Assembly: GCA_000719695.1 (NCBI GenBank)
Contig: JOHN01000015.1
Coordinates: forward strand, 62,001-126,000
From: Streptomyces sp. NRRL F-6131
Lineage (GTDB): Bacteria > Actinomycetota > Actinomycetes > Streptomycetales > Streptomycetaceae
Length of the DNA stretch: 64,000 nucleotides
Direction of reading: 5' to 3'
The translations under genes were made by a program, and so were the position numbers. This document shows, in pieces, positions 1 through 10,025 of this stretch. Below the pieces are notes generated by a model. It ran no database searches and had not been told where the DNA came from. It worked only from the letters and a program-made list of their open reading frames with translations. Each line of letters opens with the position of its first letter. Within the stretch, counting starts at the first letter, position 1.

Positions 1-3000
1 TCGATGCGTCCGGCCACCCGCGAGGACGAGGCGCTCGACCGCCCGGTGCGGATGACCGCCCGGCGCACCGACGGGACCACCTTCCCCGTCGAGGTGTCCG
101 GCAACGACTTCGACGACGACGGCTCGGGCGAGGGCCGCGGCTACGCGCTCTCCCCGCTCGTCCCCTACGACCCGTACCGCGAGGGCTCCCGCTCCTCCGA
201 CCTGCTCCTGCTGCTGGTCCGCGACCTGACCGGCCGGCTCGGCGTCGAGGCGGAGCTGCGCCGCCAGCACAAGCAGACCGAGATGATCCTGCGGGCCGCC
301 GCCGAGGGCGTGCTCGGGGTCGACCTCGAAGGCCGCTGCGTGCTGGTCAACCCGGCCGCCGCGCACATCCTGGAGTACCGGGCCAGCGAGCTGGGCGGCC
401 GCGAGCTGCACCCGCTGATCCAGCACTCCCGGGCCGACGGCACCCCGCTGGCGCTGGAGGAGTCCGCGCTGCTGGACACCCTGACCTCCGGGCGCAAGCA
501 CCGGGTGCGCGGCACCGTGCTGTGGCGCAAGGACGGCCGGCCGGTCACCGTCGACCTCACCACCGCCCCGGTCCGGGACGGCGACCAGTTGGTCGGCGCG
601 GTCATGACCTTCACCGACCGCAGCCGCGAACTCGCGCTGGTCGCCCGCAACGAACACCTCACCGCCGTCCTGGAGAGCGAGTTGGGCGGTGCGCTGACCG
701 CGCTGCACCGGCGGATCGACGCGCTCGCCGCCGACCCGGCCGGGCAGCTCTGGCCGGAGGCCAACTGGACGCTGCGCCGGCTGGCCGACGAGTGCCGCCG
801 GTTCGGGAAGCTGATCGACGGCGTGCTGGCCCACCAGCGCTCCGAGGCCGGGGAGAGCGCCGCCGCGGACGGCAAGGGCGGTGGACCGAAGGCCGCCGAG
901 CACGTCCCCGTCGCCCTGGACGAGGTGGTCCGCCGGGCCGTCGAGCACGCGGGCGAACTGGTCGGCGCCGGCCGGGTGCGGTTCTCCGTGCACGCCGCCT
1001 CCGTCGAGGTGATCGCCGACGAGCAGCGGCTCGCCCAGGCGCTGGCGCACCTGGTCGCCGACGTCAGCGGTGTCGGACTGTCGCTGGACGCCGCCCCCGA
1101 ACTGCCCTCCCCCGGACTGGGCGCCCCCGGCACCCCGGCCCTGCCGCCGGGCGGCGGCGACGTGCCGGCCGTGGTGCTCGCCGCCGCCCAGCGCGGCGAG
1201 GTCGCCCGGGTCGAGATCCGCGGCCCCGGCCGCGGCGGCAGCCCCGTCCACCTGCCGATAGCCCGGGCGGTGGTCGAGCGCCACGGCGGGGTGCTCCAGC
1301 CGCACGAGCTGCCGGGGCGGGCCGGCACCACCTACGTCGTCGAGCTGCCGCTGGACCCGGCCGCCGCGAAGGCCGCCGCCGAGCGCGCGGGCGCCGAGGG
1401 CCGGTCGGACCGGCCGAAGGAGACCGACAGCGCCGTCCTGCCCGATCTGCCGGGCATCCCGCAGCTGCCCACCGCTCGCACCGAGGAGCCCGCCGCCGAG
1501 GGTGGCCCGTCGGCCGGGCCGGGCGCCGCGGGCCCCGGGGTCGACCGCACCCCCGCGGGCGCTCCGACGGACGGCTCCCGGGAGGGCGCGCGGGAGGCTT
1601 CCGCGGAGGCCTCCGCGGCCGGTGCGCCGGACAGCGCGCAGGCCGCCCGGGCCGTCGAGCCGGTGACCGACCCGGCGGTCGGCGGTGTGCCGGCCGAGGC
1701 GCCGGTCGTCGAGCAGCGGCGCGGACGCCGTGGCCGGCCCGCCGTCGAGGAGTCGCCCGCCGGTCCGCCGGCCGCCGACCACGACGCCCCGGAGAACCCG
1801 GGCGCCGCCCGCCCCGACGTCCCCGCCGACCAGTGGCCGAACGCCCCGGCCAGGATCGAGCCGGCCGTCCCCGAGCAGTGGAACGGCACCGGCAACGACC
1901 CCGCGTACGGGCGGCAGGGCCTCGGCGGCCCGAGCGGCCCGCAGAGCGACCCGTGGGGCAAGGACGACGGCCGCTCCGGTACCGCCTACGCCGTTCCGGT
2001 CGACGGGGGCCGCCCGGCCGGGAACCCCGGTGACGGCGCCGACGGTACCGGCGCCGACCGCCGGACCACCGACGGCGAGAGCGGCCCGCGCACCCCGATC
2101 GCCCTCGGCCCGGGCGGCGGGAGCACCCCGGAGGGCCCGGCCACCGGCCAGGACGGCCCGGGCCGGCGGGACGAGTCCGGCGCCGAGCCCAGACCGTCCC
2201 GACGCCGCCGCGCACTGCCGGGCGCCGAGGACTCCTCCGGCGGCTTCGCCCTGCCCGGCGTCACCGACACCCCCGTCTACCCCGGGCTGGAGCACGCGCT
2301 GCCGACCGGTCCGGCACCCGCGCCGCCCGAGCCCGCCGCGCCCACGCCGACCGGCCGACGGCGCCGGCTGGCCGTCCCGCCCGGTCCCGGCGGCGAGAAC
2401 GCCGGCCCGGCCGCGGCCGACGGCGCCGGGGCGGGCGCACCGGCGCTGCCCGCCGTGCCCGCGCTCCCGCCGGCGGCCCCAGCGCCGCCGGACGGCGCCG
2501 CGCCCGCCGTCCCCGGGACCGGCGACCACGGCGAGGCCGGGCCTCAGCCGGTCGGCACCGGCCTGGGCGAGCTGGCCCCGCCGCGGCCGCTCGGCGTGCC
2601 CGGCGGGCCCGGTGCGGGCGTCCAGGTGAGCCCGCTCGGCGCCGCCCTGCCGGTGCCCGCCGAGGCCCGACCCGTGCCGCGCCCGATGGCCGAACTGCCC
2701 GCCGCACCCGCGCCGGTCGCCCCGACCGCCCTGCCGATCACCCCCGCGGGCGGCCACGGCGAGGCCGGCGAGCACCCCCCGGTACCCGCTCCGTCCCCCG
2801 ACGGCGGTCCGCGCCGACTGCTGGTCTGGCCCGAGCCCGACCCGGCCACCCGGCAGGCGCTCCAGGACCGCGGCTACCGCCCGGTGATCGTCCGCTCCCG
2901 CGAGGAGGTGGACGCGCAGGTCGCCGGCTTCCCCGCCGCGCTCTTCGTCGACCCGCTGACCGGGCCGATCACCCGCACCGCGCTGCAGTCGCTGCGCACC

Positions 3001-3537
3001 GCCGCGCTGAACAGCCGGGTCCCGGTGGTGGTCACCGCCGGTCTCGGCCAGTCCACCCGGGACGCCGCGTACGGCGCCGACCCGGCCGTCCTGCTGCGCG
3101 CGCTCGCCCCGCGCGACGGCGAGAACCACGCCCCGCGCGTCCTGCTGGTCGAGGGCGACCCGGACATCGCCGCCGCGATGATCGGCAGCCTGGAGCGGCG
3201 CGGCATGCACGTCGAGCACGCGGTGGACGAGAACGACGCCGTCTCCCGGGCCAGCAGCGTGCAGCCCAACCTGGTGGTGATGGACCTGCTGCAGATCCGC
3301 CGCCGCCGGGTCGGCCTGCTGGACTGGCTGCGCGCCAACGACCGGCTGCACCGCACCCCGCTCGTCGTCTACACCTCGGTGGACCTCGACCCGCGCGAGC
3401 TGCCCAGGCTGCGCACCGGCGAGACGGTGCTCTTCCTCGCCGAGCGCTCGACCAGCGACGACGTCCAGTCCCGGATCGTCGACCTGCTCGGGCGGATCGG
3501 TGCCATGGGCGAGGCGGGCGTCGCCGCCGCCGGCTGA
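1..3537 (+). CDS. PAS / pseudo-histidine-kinase / tandem receiver hybrid protein (5' truncated by window edge)
   Basis: The reading frame is open from base 1, so the N-terminus lies outside the window; 1178 residues are visible. A PAS domain spans about residues 82-212, followed by a kinase-like region (213-450), a roughly 480-residue Ala/Pro/Gly-rich linker, and two receiver-like domains (about 938-1040 and 1046-1165). The last receiver keeps a candidate phosphoacceptor Asp near codon 1094 (VVMDLLQ); the first has Asp near codon 984 (LFVDPLTG). The H-box is degenerate: where SHELRTPL is expected the protein reads ESELGGAL, with Ser at codon 226 in place of His. The ATP-binding N and G boxes are also poorly conserved. 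It is probably a signalling scaffold or a phosphotransfer recipient rather than an autokinase. Domain calls are confident; lack of activity is inferred. Confidence 0.8.
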   Translation, partial: SMRPATREDEALDRPVRMTARRTDGTTFPVEVSGNDFDDDGSGEGRGYALSPLVPYDPYREGSRSSDLLLLLVRDLTGRLGVEAELRRQHKQTEMILRAAAEGVLGVDLEGRCVLVNPAAAHILEYRASELGGRELHPLIQHSRADGTPLALEESALLDTLTSGRKHRVRGTVLWRKDGRPVTVDLTTAPVRDGDQLVGAVMTFTDRSRELALVARNEHLTAVLESELGGALTALHRRIDALAADPAGQLWPEANWTLRRLADECRRFGKLIDGVLAHQRSEAGESAAADGKGGGPKAAEHVPVALDEVVRRAVEHAGELVGAGRVRFSVHAASVEVIADEQRLAQALAHLVADVSGVGLSLDAAPELPSPGLGAPGTPALPPGGGDVPAVVLAAAQRGEVARVEIRGPGRGGSPVHLPIARAVVERHGGVLQPHELPGRAGTTYVVELPLDPAAAKAAAERAGAEGRSDRPKETDSAVLPDLPGIPQLPTARTEEPAAEGGPSAGPGAAGPGVDRTPAGAPTDGSREGAREASAEASAAGAPDSAQAARAVEPVTDPAVGGVPAEAPVVEQRRGRRGRPAVEESPAGPPAADHDAPENPGAARPDVPADQWPNAPARIEPAVPEQWNGTGNDPAYGRQGLGGPSGPQSDPWGKDDGRSGTAYAVPVDGGRPAGNPGDGADGTGADRRTTDGESGPRTPIALGPGGGSTPEGPATGQDGPGRRDESGAEPRPSRRRRALPGAEDSSGGFALPGVTDTPVYPGLEHALPTGPAPAPPEPAAPTPTGRRRRLAVPPGPGGENAGPAAADGAGAGAPALPAVPALPPAAPAPPDGAAPAVPGTGDHGEAGPQPVGTGLGELAPPRPLGVPGGPGAGVQVSPLGAALPVPAEARPVPRPMAELPAAPAPVAPTALPITPAGGHGEAGEHPPVPAPSPDGGPRRLLVWPEPDPATRQALQDRGYRPVIVRSREEVDAQVAGFPAALFVDPLTGPITRTALQSLRTAALNSRVPVVVTAGLGQSTRDAAYGADPAVLLRALAPRDGENHAPRVLLVEGDPDIAAAMIGSLERRGMHVEHAVDENDAVSRASSVQPNLVVMDLLQIRRRRVGLLDWLRANDRLHRTPLVVYTSVDLDPRELPRLRTGETVLFLAERSTSDDVQSRIVDLLGRIGAMGEAGVAAAG

Positions 3538-3556
3538 GCCCGGCGCACCCGACGCC

Positions 3557-3591
3557 GAGGGCCGGCCACCCGAGCGGGGTGGCCGGCCCTC
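3557..3591. terminator. Bidirectional hairpin between convergent genes
   Basis: Perfect 15-bp inverted repeat (arms 3557-3571 and 3577-3591, 5-nt loop) between the hybrid regulator and the convergent acyl-CoA ligase. There is no clear U-tract, as is common for streptomycete terminators. Confidence 0.7.
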
Positions 3592-3631
3592 GTGCTCCCG
3601 GCGGGTGGTGTCCCGCGCCGGCCGGGAGGCC

Positions 3632-5293
3632 CTACTCCTTGCCGAGCAGGGTGACGTCGAGCTTCCGCGCCGCGTAGTCGGCGCGGATCACCTTCTTGTC
3701 GAACTTGCCGACCGAGGTCTTCGGCACCGCCTCGACGATCGCCCAGCGCTCCGGCAGCTGCCAGGAGGCGATCCGCCCCGCCAGGAAGGCCCGCAGCTCC
3801 GGCAGTCCGGCGGTGGCGCCCGGCCGCAGCACGACGGTCGCCAGCGGCCGCTCGCCCCACTTCTCGTCCGGGACGGCCACCACGGCGGCCTCGGCCACCT
3901 CCGGGTGGGCCATCAGGTGGTTCTCCAGGTCCACCGAGGAGATCCACTCGCCGCCGGACTTGATCACGTCCTTGGCCCGGTCGGTGAGGGTCAGGTAGCC
4001 GTCCGCGGTGATCGTGCCGACGTCACCGGTGCGCAGCCAGCCGTCCTCGGAGAACTTGTCGTCCGGGCGCTCCGGGTCCTGGCCCGCGCCGCCGTAGTAC
4101 GCCCCCGCGATCCACGGGCCGCGCACCTCCAGCTCGCCCGCCGAGGCGCCGTCGTGCGGCATCCGCTCGCCGCCCGGGCCGATCAGCCGGGCCTCGACGG
4201 AGGCCGGGAAGACGCCCTGGCTGACCCGGTACGGCCACTCCTCCTCCGGGGTGAGGCCGCCGGGCGGCTGGGCGAAGGAGCCGAGCGGCGAGGTCTCGGT
4301 CATGCCCCAGGCGTGGATGACGCGGATGCCGTGGCGCTCGTCGAAGGCCTTCATCAGCGCCGGCGGGCAGGCCGAGCCGCCGATGACCACCATGCGCAGG
4401 CTGGAGGTGTCGTAGTCGCCGGCGTCCAGCTCGTCCAGCAGGCCGCTCCAGATCGTCGGCACGGCCGCGCTGACGGTCGGCCGCACCGCGGCGATCATCT
4501 CGGCCATCGGCCGGGGCTGGAGGAAGCGGTCCGGCATCAGCAGGCTGGCGCCGGACATGAAGGCGGCGTGCGGGATGCCCCAGGCGTTGACGTGGAACAT
4601 CGGGACGACCGGCAGCGCGGTGTCGCGCGGGGTGAAGGCGAAGTTGTCGCCGGTGTTGACCTGGAGACAGTGCAGGTAGACCGAGCGGTGGCTGTAGAGC
4701 ACGCCCTTCGGGTCGCCGGTGGTGCCGGAGGTGTAGCAGAGCACGGCGGCCTGCCGCTCGTCGATGTCGGTGAGCCACGGGTACGCGGTCGGCCGGCCGG
4801 CGATCAGTTCCTCGTAGTCGTGCACGCCGCCCGGGAAGCCGGCCAGCACCGACCGGTCGCCGGGGCCGCTGACCACGATGTGCTTGAGCGTCGGGGCGAG
4901 GCCGGGCAGCACCGCGGCGAGCAGCGGGAGGACGGTGCCGTTGACGATGATCACGCGGTCGGCGGCGTGGTCGACGATGTAGGACAGCTGGCCCGCCGGG
5001 AGCCGCAGGTTGAGGGTGTGCAGCACCGAGCCCATCGCCGGTACCGCGAGGTACGCCTCCAGGTGCTCGGCGTTGTTCCACATCAGGGTGGCCACCCGGT
5101 CGTCCGCCGTGACGCCGAGTTCGTCCCGCAGCGCCCAGGCGAGCTGCGCGGCCCGCGCGCCGACCTCCGCGTACGTCCGGACCACCGGCCCGGTGCCGTC
5201 CCACGTCGTGACGGTCGAACCGGCGTGCACGGTGGACCCGTGTTCGAGGATCCGGGCGACGGTGAGCGGTACGTCCTGCATCGTGCTGAACAC
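3632..5293 (-). CDS. Fatty-acid/carboxylic acid-CoA ligase (AMP-binding family)
   Basis: 553 residues, normal for a medium- or long-chain acyl-CoA synthetase of the ANL superfamily, which activates a carboxylic acid through an acyl-adenylate and transfers it to CoA. Visible motifs are the P-loop-like [11 protein letters not shown] near residue 190, the HAWGMTE adenine-binding motif near 330, GWLRTGDVG near 420 and the C-terminal K in SVGKFDKK that should contact the adenylate. The GTG start at 5293 is chosen because GAGGAGG lies 4-5 nt upstream. The gene is monocistronic and convergent with the hybrid regulator. The chain length of the substrate cannot be read from sequence. Confidence 0.9.
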   Translation of the reverse strand: MFSTMQDVPLTVARILEHGSTVHAGSTVTTWDGTGPVVRTYAEVGARAAQLAWALRDELGVTADDRVATLMWNNAEHLEAYLAVPAMGSVLHTLNLRLPAGQLSYIVDHAADRVIIVNGTVLPLLAAVLPGLAPTLKHIVVSGPGDRSVLAGFPGGVHDYEELIAGRPTAYPWLTDIDERQAAVLCYTSGTTGDPKGVLYSHRSVYLHCLQVNTGDNFAFTPRDTALPVVPMFHVNAWGIPHAAFMSGASLLMPDRFLQPRPMAEMIAAVRPTVSAAVPTIWSGLLDELDAGDYDTSSLRMVVIGGSACPPALMKAFDERHGIRVIHAWGMTETSPLGSFAQPPGGLTPEEEWPYRVSQGVFPASVEARLIGPGGERMPHDGASAGELEVRGPWIAGAYYGGAGQDPERPDDKFSEDGWLRTGDVGTITADGYLTLTDRAKDVIKSGGEWISSVDLENHLMAHPEVAEAAVVAVPDEKWGERPLATVVLRPGATAGLPELRAFLAGRIASWQLPERWAIVEAVPKTSVGKFDKKVIRADYAARKLDVTLLGKE

Positions 5294-5535
5294 GGGTCCT
5301 CCTCGACCTGGGCGGCACTGCGGCGGCTCTGCCCCCGGCCCGGCCGGAAACCCGGCTACTGGGCGGTAATACGAGGCAGTAGAGCCCGATTGTGCCGCGC
5401 CGTCCCCCCGATGTCAGCATTCCGGCCCCGTTGCCCCGGTCACGGCCCGGCGGAACGCCGGACCGGCCCGCCGCCGTCGGCCCCGACGGGGTGGGCGGGG
5501 CGATCGGCGGCCCGGGCGGGCGGGATACTGGGGAC

Positions 5536-5733
5536 ATGGGTGACGGGCACGACGAACGACGGCCGGGACCGCCGGCGATCGGGCTCCGGATGCCGTGTCC
5601 GTGCTGCTCGGACGGGGTGCGGACCGAGGCGCGGATGGGCCTGCGCGCGGGCCGGACCGGCACCGGGCACATCTCCGAGACCTGCCGCCACTGCGGGGGG
5701 CTGGGCTTCCTGGGGCTCGGCCTGCGGGAGTGA
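5536..5733 (+). CDS. Small zinc-ribbon-like protein, leaderless
   Basis: 65 residues. Two Cys-pair motifs, CPCCSDG and CRHCGGLG, resemble single CxxCxGxG repeats of the DnaJ zinc finger, so one structural zinc is likely. No other domain is visible. The ATG at 5536 follows a GATACT -10 box (5524-5529) by only 6 nt and no ribosome binding site is present, which suggests leaderless translation. Function unknown; it stands alone between the divergent acyl-CoA ligase and the convergent DUF1906 gene. Confidence 0.6.
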   Translation: MGDGHDERRPGPPAIGLRMPCPCCSDGVRTEARMGLRAGRTGTGHISETCRHCGGLGFLGLGLRE

Positions 5734-5788
5734 GCCCCAGGAGGGGACTGGGTCCGGCGCTCGGAGCGGCGCTCGACGTGAGGCCCCG

Positions 5789-6670
5789 TCAACCGGCCAG
5801 CGGGGCGTCCACCTGGTTGCGGTCGACGGTGAGCGTCGCCCCGCCGTAGGTCTCCTCGACGTTGCCGCGGTACTGGTGGACCCGCTGGTGGTCCACCCAC
5901 AGGTCCGGACCGAGCGCCCCGCCGCCGGCGGTGTCGGCGTGGTCGTCCCAGCGGGCGTACCAGAGAGTGTCGGGCAACGGCGCGCTGCCGGCCCGCGCGG
6001 CCGCGGCGAGGTCGGCGATCCCGGAGTCGAGGCTGGAGTAGAAGCCGGAGCGGTAGCCGGCCAGGTGCAGGGCCTGGGTCCAGCCGAGGGTGAAGTCGAC
6101 CACGGCCTGTCCGCAGGCCGGGTCGCGCAGCGGATAGGACTCGATGTCCAGGAAGACCGGGCTGCCCCTGCCGAACCCGACCGCCTTGAGTCCGCGGACC
6201 GCCTCGGCCGCCTCCTCGCGGCCCTGCTGGGCGGCCCGCGCGGGATCGATCCGCTTCGGCTTGCCCTTCAGCTCGCTGCACGGCGCCTGGAGGCCGACGT
6301 GCACGGGCAGGAAGCGCCACCCCATCGCCCGGGCCTGCCGGACCCAGTCGGCGGTGAGCCTCGGCTGGGCGCAGCCGCGCTGGCTGCCGCTGGTGTAGAT
6401 GCCGACGGCGCCGTACGGCGAGGCGTCCCGCCAGGCCCGCAGGGTCTCCAGCGGCGGCGCGGTGCAGGCGTCGAAGGCCGCGCCGGCGTAGAGGTCCCGG
6501 GCCCGGGCGACCGGCGGGCCGACCCGGTCGGGCAGGACGGTGGCCCGGATCCGCGGGACGGCGGAGGCGACCGGGGCGCTCTCGTCGGCGCTCGCGCCCG
6601 GACCGCCGGCGGCGGCCAGCAGCAGGACGAAGGAGGCGGCGGCGACGGCCGCGGGGCGGAGATAGCGCAC
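5789..6670 (-). CDS. Secreted DUF1906 (Rv2525c-like glycoside-hydrolase-fold) protein
   Basis: 293 residues with an N-terminal signal peptide (about 1-28, ending near ASADES). The rest matches the DUF1906/Rv2525c-like family, which has a TIM-barrel fold related to glycoside hydrolases and is linked to cell-wall physiology: FDACTAPPLETLRAW, VGIYTSGS, FLDIESYP, GYRSGFYSSL and the closing VDRNQVD are visible. The Asp/Glu of DIE is a candidate active-site pair. The start is GTG at 6670; a TATCAA box (plus coordinates 6677-6682) lies 6 nt upstream, so the message is probably leaderless. A substrate is not established for the family. Confidence 0.8.
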   Translation of the reverse strand: MRYLRPAAVAAASFVLLLAAAGGPGASADESAPVASAVPRIRATVLPDRVGPPVARARDLYAGAAFDACTAPPLETLRAWRDASPYGAVGIYTSGSQRGCAQPRLTADWVRQARAMGWRFLPVHVGLQAPCSELKGKPKRIDPARAAQQGREEAAEAVRGLKAVGFGRGSPVFLDIESYPLRDPACGQAVVDFTLGWTQALHLAGYRSGFYSSLDSGIADLAAAARAGSAPLPDTLWYARWDDHADTAGGGALGPDLWVDHQRVHQYRGNVEETYGGATLTVDRNQVDAPLAG

Positions 6671-6822
6671 GCCGCCTTGATACTGACGGAACGTCGGTCA
6701 TCCCCGGCAACCTCGCCGCGTCGCCCGGAGAAGCCCACCCTTTCGGACGCACCCGTCCGCATCCGTCCCGATATTTGTAACGAGCTTGCCGCCCACTGGC
6801 TCCTTACGGCAAACTCGCCACT

Positions 6823-7893
6823 ATGCCCACGTCCCATGCCAGCGAAACCTCCGTCCCGACGCCGGTCGCCGCCGTCGCCGAGGCGCTCGCCGTGCCACCC
6901 GCCCCCGGGGGCGGGCCCGCCGGTGAGCGGGGCGGCCGGCGACGAGGCGGGGCGCCCGGCGAGGGGCTGCCACCGGACGCGCGACCCGGCCGACCGTCCG
7001 GCCGACGGTTCCCGAACGTCCTGCGGCGCCCGGAGAGCATCCCGGCGCCGCTGCTCTGTCTGACGGCGATGCTCCTGGTGCAGACCGGGATCGCGTACTC
7101 CAAGCCGCTCTTCGGCCCGCTCGGGGTCAGCGGCACCACGTTCCTGCGGCTGAGCTTCGCGGCGGTCGTCCTGCTCGCCGTCACCCGGCCCCGGCTGCGC
7201 GGGCGCCGGCCGCGCGACCTGGCCGCCGCCGCTCTGCTCGGCATGGCCTCGGCCGGGATGACGCTGCTGTTCGCCGCGGCGATCGACCGGCTGCCGATGG
7301 GCACCGCCGCCACCATCGAGTTCCTCGGACCGCTCGCGGTGGCGCTGGTCTTCGCCCGCCGCGCCGCCCACCTGCTGTGGGCGCTGCTCGCGGCCGGCGG
7401 CGTGGCGCTGCTGACGCTGCTCGGCGAGGGCGGGGAGGGCGGCGCCGGGCTCGACCCGGTCGGCCTGCTGTGCGCCTTCGGGGCGGCGGCCTGCTACGCC
7501 GCGTACATCCTGTTCACCGACAAGGTCGGGGCGGCGTTCCAGGGCTTCCAGGGGCTGGCCGTGTCGATGACGGTCGGCGCGCTGACGGTGGCGCCGTTCG
7601 GCCTCGGCGAGGCCTGGGACGGGCTGACGGCGCCGGACGCCTCGCCGCTGACGCTGCTGCTCGCGGTCGCCGGGGTCTCCCTGCTGCTGCCGGTGATCCC
7701 GTACGCGCTGGAGATGACGGCGCTGCGGCGGATGCCGCAGCGGGTGTTCAGCGTGCTGGTGAGCCTGGAGCCGGCGGTCAGCGCGCTGGTCGGGCTGGTG
7801 GTGCTCGGGCAGCTGCTGGGCGCCGCCCAGCTGGCCGGGATCGGCTGTGTGGTGGCGGCGAGCGTCGGGGCCACCCTGACCGGGCGGCGCTGA
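6823..7893 (+). CDS. EamA/DMT-family transporter (RhtA-like exporter)
   Basis: 356 residues. The first 65 or so are Pro/Gly/Arg-rich and cytoplasmic; after that come about ten hydrophobic segments arranged as two EamA repeats, the usual DMT architecture for amino-acid or metabolite export. The second repeat carries the conserved EMTALRRMPQRVFSVLVSLEPAVSALVG pattern in part (residues about 300-330) typical of RhtA-like threonine/homoserine exporters. The ATG at 6823 has no evident Shine-Dalgarno sequence, so the long N-terminal extension may be partly untranslated, with a start further downstream. The gene ends in a shared hairpin terminator with the convergent PNPOx gene. Substrate not determined. 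Confidence 0.85.
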   Translation: MPTSHASETSVPTPVAAVAEALAVPPAPGGGPAGERGGRRRGGAPGEGLPPDARPGRPSGRRFPNVLRRPESIPAPLLCLTAMLLVQTGIAYSKPLFGPLGVSGTTFLRLSFAAVVLLAVTRPRLRGRRPRDLAAAALLGMASAGMTLLFAAAIDRLPMGTAATIEFLGPLAVALVFARRAAHLLWALLAAGGVALLTLLGEGGEGGAGLDPVGLLCAFGAAACYAAYILFTDKVGAAFQGFQGLAVSMTVGALTVAPFGLGEAWDGLTAPDASPLTLLLAVAGVSLLLPVIPYALEMTALRRMPQRVFSVLVSLEPAVSALVGLVVLGQLLGAAQLAGIGCVVAASVGATLTGRR

Positions 7894-7911
7894 GGCACCG
7901 GGGAACACGGG

Positions 7912-7946
7912 CCGGGGGCGCGCATCGTCAGGATGCGCGCCCCCGG
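7912..7946. terminator. Bidirectional hairpin terminator
   Basis: Perfect 15-bp stem (7912-7926 with 7932-7946, 5-nt loop) in the 69-bp gap between the converging EamA and PNPOx genes; it should serve both. Confidence 0.75.
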
Positions 7947-7962
7947 TCGTTCGCGTTCGTGC

Positions 7963-8757
7963 TCAGGGCCAGAGCAGGGTGCGCGACCACTCCGGGGTGC
8001 GGACCGGACCGGTCCGGGTGTAGCGGAGGCGGACGTGGTGGCGTTCCGCGTCGCCCTGCCAGAACTCCACCTCGTGCGCCCAGAGCGTGTAGACGGCGTG
8101 CCCGGCGGCGACGGCGTCCGGGGTGGCCTCCAGCCGGCGCCGGGCCACCGTCACCGCCTCCTCGTACTCGGCCGGCGAGGCCAGCGGCTCGCTCTGCCGC
8201 CCGACCAGCGCGCCGATCCGGGCGGCCGGGGAGCGGGTGGCGAACTCGGCCGCCGCCACCTGGTCGGCGGCCCGTTCGACGGTGCCGCGGACCCGGACCT
8301 GGCGGCCGAGCTGCGGCCAGTAGACGGTGAGCGCGGCGGCCGGGTGGTCGGCGAGCTGGCGGCCCTTGGGGCTGTCGGCGGCGGCGGAGAAGACCCAGCC
8401 GGTCCCGGCCGCGTCCACGTCGCGCAGCACCAGGACGCGGGCGTCCGGCAGGCCGTCGGCGTCGACCGTGGAGAGCGTGAACACCTGCGGGTCCAGCACG
8501 CCGGAGTCGAGGGCGGTGGCCAGCCAGTCGACGAAAAGCGGGCCGGGCTCGGCCGGGGCCGCCTCGGTGTCGAAGCCCGGCAGCGGGCGGGTCATCGGCG
8601 GGCGGCCGAGCATCAGCTCGGGTACGGACCGGGGCTCGGACCGCGCCTCCGGGCACGGCTCCCGGTCCTGCTCCCGGCCCTGCTCCCGGCCCGCCCCGGG
8701 GCCGGGTGCGGGCGTGGTCCCGCCGGGGCCGGTCAGGCCCTCCTCCTCCGCTGCCAT
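7963..8757 (-). CDS. Pyridoxamine 5'-phosphate oxidase family protein (PdxH-like)
   Basis: 264 residues. After a charged, low-complexity first 45 residues the PNPOx fold follows: LPDARVLVLRDVD, GWVFSAAADSPKGRQLADHP, ALTVYWPQLGRQVRVRGTVER and the C-terminal VEFWQGDAERHHVRLRYTR, all matching FMN-binding positions of PdxH. It could oxidise pyridoxamine/pyridoxine phosphate to PLP, or be one of the many actinobacterial PdxH-like flavin enzymes. The frame is open further upstream, but the ATG at 8757 is preceded at 6-7 nt by GGAAGGAAGG, and upstream codons are Arg/Gly/Pro noise, so the start is fixed there. Confidence 0.82.
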   Translation of the reverse strand: MAAEEEGLTGPGGTTPAPGPGAGREQGREQDREPCPEARSEPRSVPELMLGRPPMTRPLPGFDTEAAPAEPGPLFVDWLATALDSGVLDPQVFTLSTVDADGLPDARVLVLRDVDAAGTGWVFSAAADSPKGRQLADHPAAALTVYWPQLGRQVRVRGTVERAADQVAAAEFATRSPAARIGALVGRQSEPLASPAEYEEAVTVARRRLEATPDAVAAGHAVYTLWAHEVEFWQGDAERHHVRLRYTRTGPVRTPEWSRTLLWP

Positions 8758-8923
8758 CGCGCCCTTCCTTCCGGTTGCCGCGGCCGCAGCCCCTCGCCGG
8801 GCGGGCCGCCGGGGGCGCCGCGCGCGGGGGTGCACTGTCGGAGCGCAACCGTACCGCCGTACGGTGACGACTCCGGGCGCGGGCCCGGAACCGGCCGTGA
8901 ACCGGGCCTGGACCGGCCCTGGT

Positions 8924-8974
8924 CCGGCCCGCTTACGGCCCGCTTTCGGCCTGCTTCCGGCCCGCTTCCGGCCT
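8924..8974. repeat. Short imperfect tandem repeats in a 511-bp intergenic region
   Basis: About four to five 10-11 bp units related to CGGCCCGCTT lie in tandem upstream of the PNPOx gene. The surrounding gene-free stretch 8758-9268 otherwise holds one strong hairpin (8982-9018) and no ORF that looks real. Confidence 0.5.
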
Positions 8975-8981
8975 GGACGCG

Positions 8982-9018
8982 CCCGTGGGCGGCACCGACG
9001 TGCGGTGCCGCCCACGGG
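8982..9018. terminator. Strong hairpin, terminator-like
   Basis: Perfect 15-bp inverted repeat (8982-8996 / 9004-9018) with a 7-nt loop and no U-tract. It lies 250 bp downstream of the small secreted protein gene read on the minus strand and 225 bp upstream of the PNPOx start; it probably insulates the two. Confidence 0.6.
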
Positions 9019-9268
9019 ACCGGTTCGCGGTGACCCTTTCCGCTGCCCGGTTGCGCGTCGTGCGATCCGTTCCGATCGCCCGGTTTCCGATGTTCCGATC
9101 CACTTCGACGTCTGCTGCGAACCCGCGCGGATGCTCAGCTCACCCGCGGCCGCCCCGGCCGGTCCCGGTCGTCCCCCGACGGCGCCCCCGCCGTCGACGA
9201 CACCCGGTCGGCGCCGGTACCCGGACGTTCAGGTGCCCGATCGCTCGATCGCCCGGTCGACCGGGTGC

Positions 9269-9598
9269 TCAGTGGAAGATCGGCGCGAAGACGATGCTGT
9301 AGTTCTTGTTGGACTGGCCGGCCAGGACGGTGCCCGAGTTGTCCTTCACCGCGAGGGTGTTGGCCTGGTTCGAGGCGCCGGAGCCGGTGGCCGTCTGCTG
9401 GGTGGAGACGTAGTTGCCGTCGACCGAGCCGAAGACGTTGCCCGTCCCGACGTTCGACACCACGCCGCTGTTGGACCCGTCGTTGGCGAGCGCGCCGTTG
9501 TCGGCGGCGGCGGCGCCGGCACCGGCGAGCAGCAGACCGGCCGCGAACGGGGCCGCGAGCAGCAGACCGGCGGTCCGGCGGATTCGGTAGTGAGCCAT
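9269..9598 (-). CDS. Small secreted Asn/Gly/Ser-rich protein
   Basis: 109 residues. Signal peptide about 1-33 (RIRR start, hydrophobic core, AAAAD cleavage region), then a mature part of about 75 residues rich in Gly, Ser, Asn, Thr and Val, with pseudo-repeats of N-G/N-T followed by short beta-prone stretches (GVVSNVGTGNVFGSVDGN, SNQANTLAVKDN). No Cys, so it is not a chaplin, and it does not look like a rodlin. ATG at 9598 with GGAGG 6 nt upstream. The 427-bp gap behind it (9599-10025) has comparatively AT-rich patches that probably contain its promoter. Possibly a surface-structure protein; function unknown. Confidence 0.6.
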   Translation of the reverse strand: MAHYRIRRTAGLLLAAPFAAGLLLAGAGAAAADNGALANDGSNSGVVSNVGTGNVFGSVDGNYVSTQQTATGSGASNQANTLAVKDNSGTVLAGQSNKNYSIVFAPIFH

Positions 9599-10025
9599 AG
9601 GAGCCTCCAAGAAACGGTAATCGTGCAGTGGGGTGCGGGAGTTCGCCGGCCAGACGAACACCTGCGGGCTGCGACGCCGGGAGACAGACTTCCGCAACAA
9701 ATCGACAAAGCACCACCTCCGCCCGGCCTTTTCGCCCTTTAGCGTGATATCCAGCAGCGCCGCGCATAACTGCGCCGGGCACCGGAAGCCCGCCGACACA
9801 CCGGCACCGACCTGCGAAGTCGCCCGAACGGTCGGGCACGACCGAGTGCGCGGGAAGGGCGCGAAGAAGGGCACACGGACGACCCGGCGCACCACCCTGG
9901 CGCACGACGGAAACAAACACGCCCCCCGCCGGTGCGGTCACGCTACCGTGTCGATAATTCCAGCCATCCTGCGACAGTCTGAAAATCCGGAGAACAAGGC
10001 GCCTTTTCCCGGCCCGCGGGGGAGC
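9599..10025. other. Gene-free region upstream of the secreted protein
   Basis: 427 bp with lower GC than its surroundings between about 9690 and 9780 and again at 9950-10010. There is a small inverted repeat GCGC-ATAACT-GCGC near 9763-9776. It presumably contains the promoter of the minus-strand secreted protein. I see no credible gene. Confidence 0.4.

Noticed and set aside
4023..6752. Long minus-strand frame (909 codons) across the ligase and DUF1906 genes
   Set aside because: Arg/Gly/Pro-rich frame shadow of two well-supported genes in the correct frame; no domain recognisable.
8758..9268. Additional gene between PNPOx and the secreted protein
   Set aside because: Frames are open on both strands because of GC bias, but codon use, starts and repeats argue against coding.
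9269..9598. Chaplin or rodlin
   Set aside because: No chaplin Cys pair, no GDV/NVC motifs, and no rodlin-like acidic region; only size and secretion fit.
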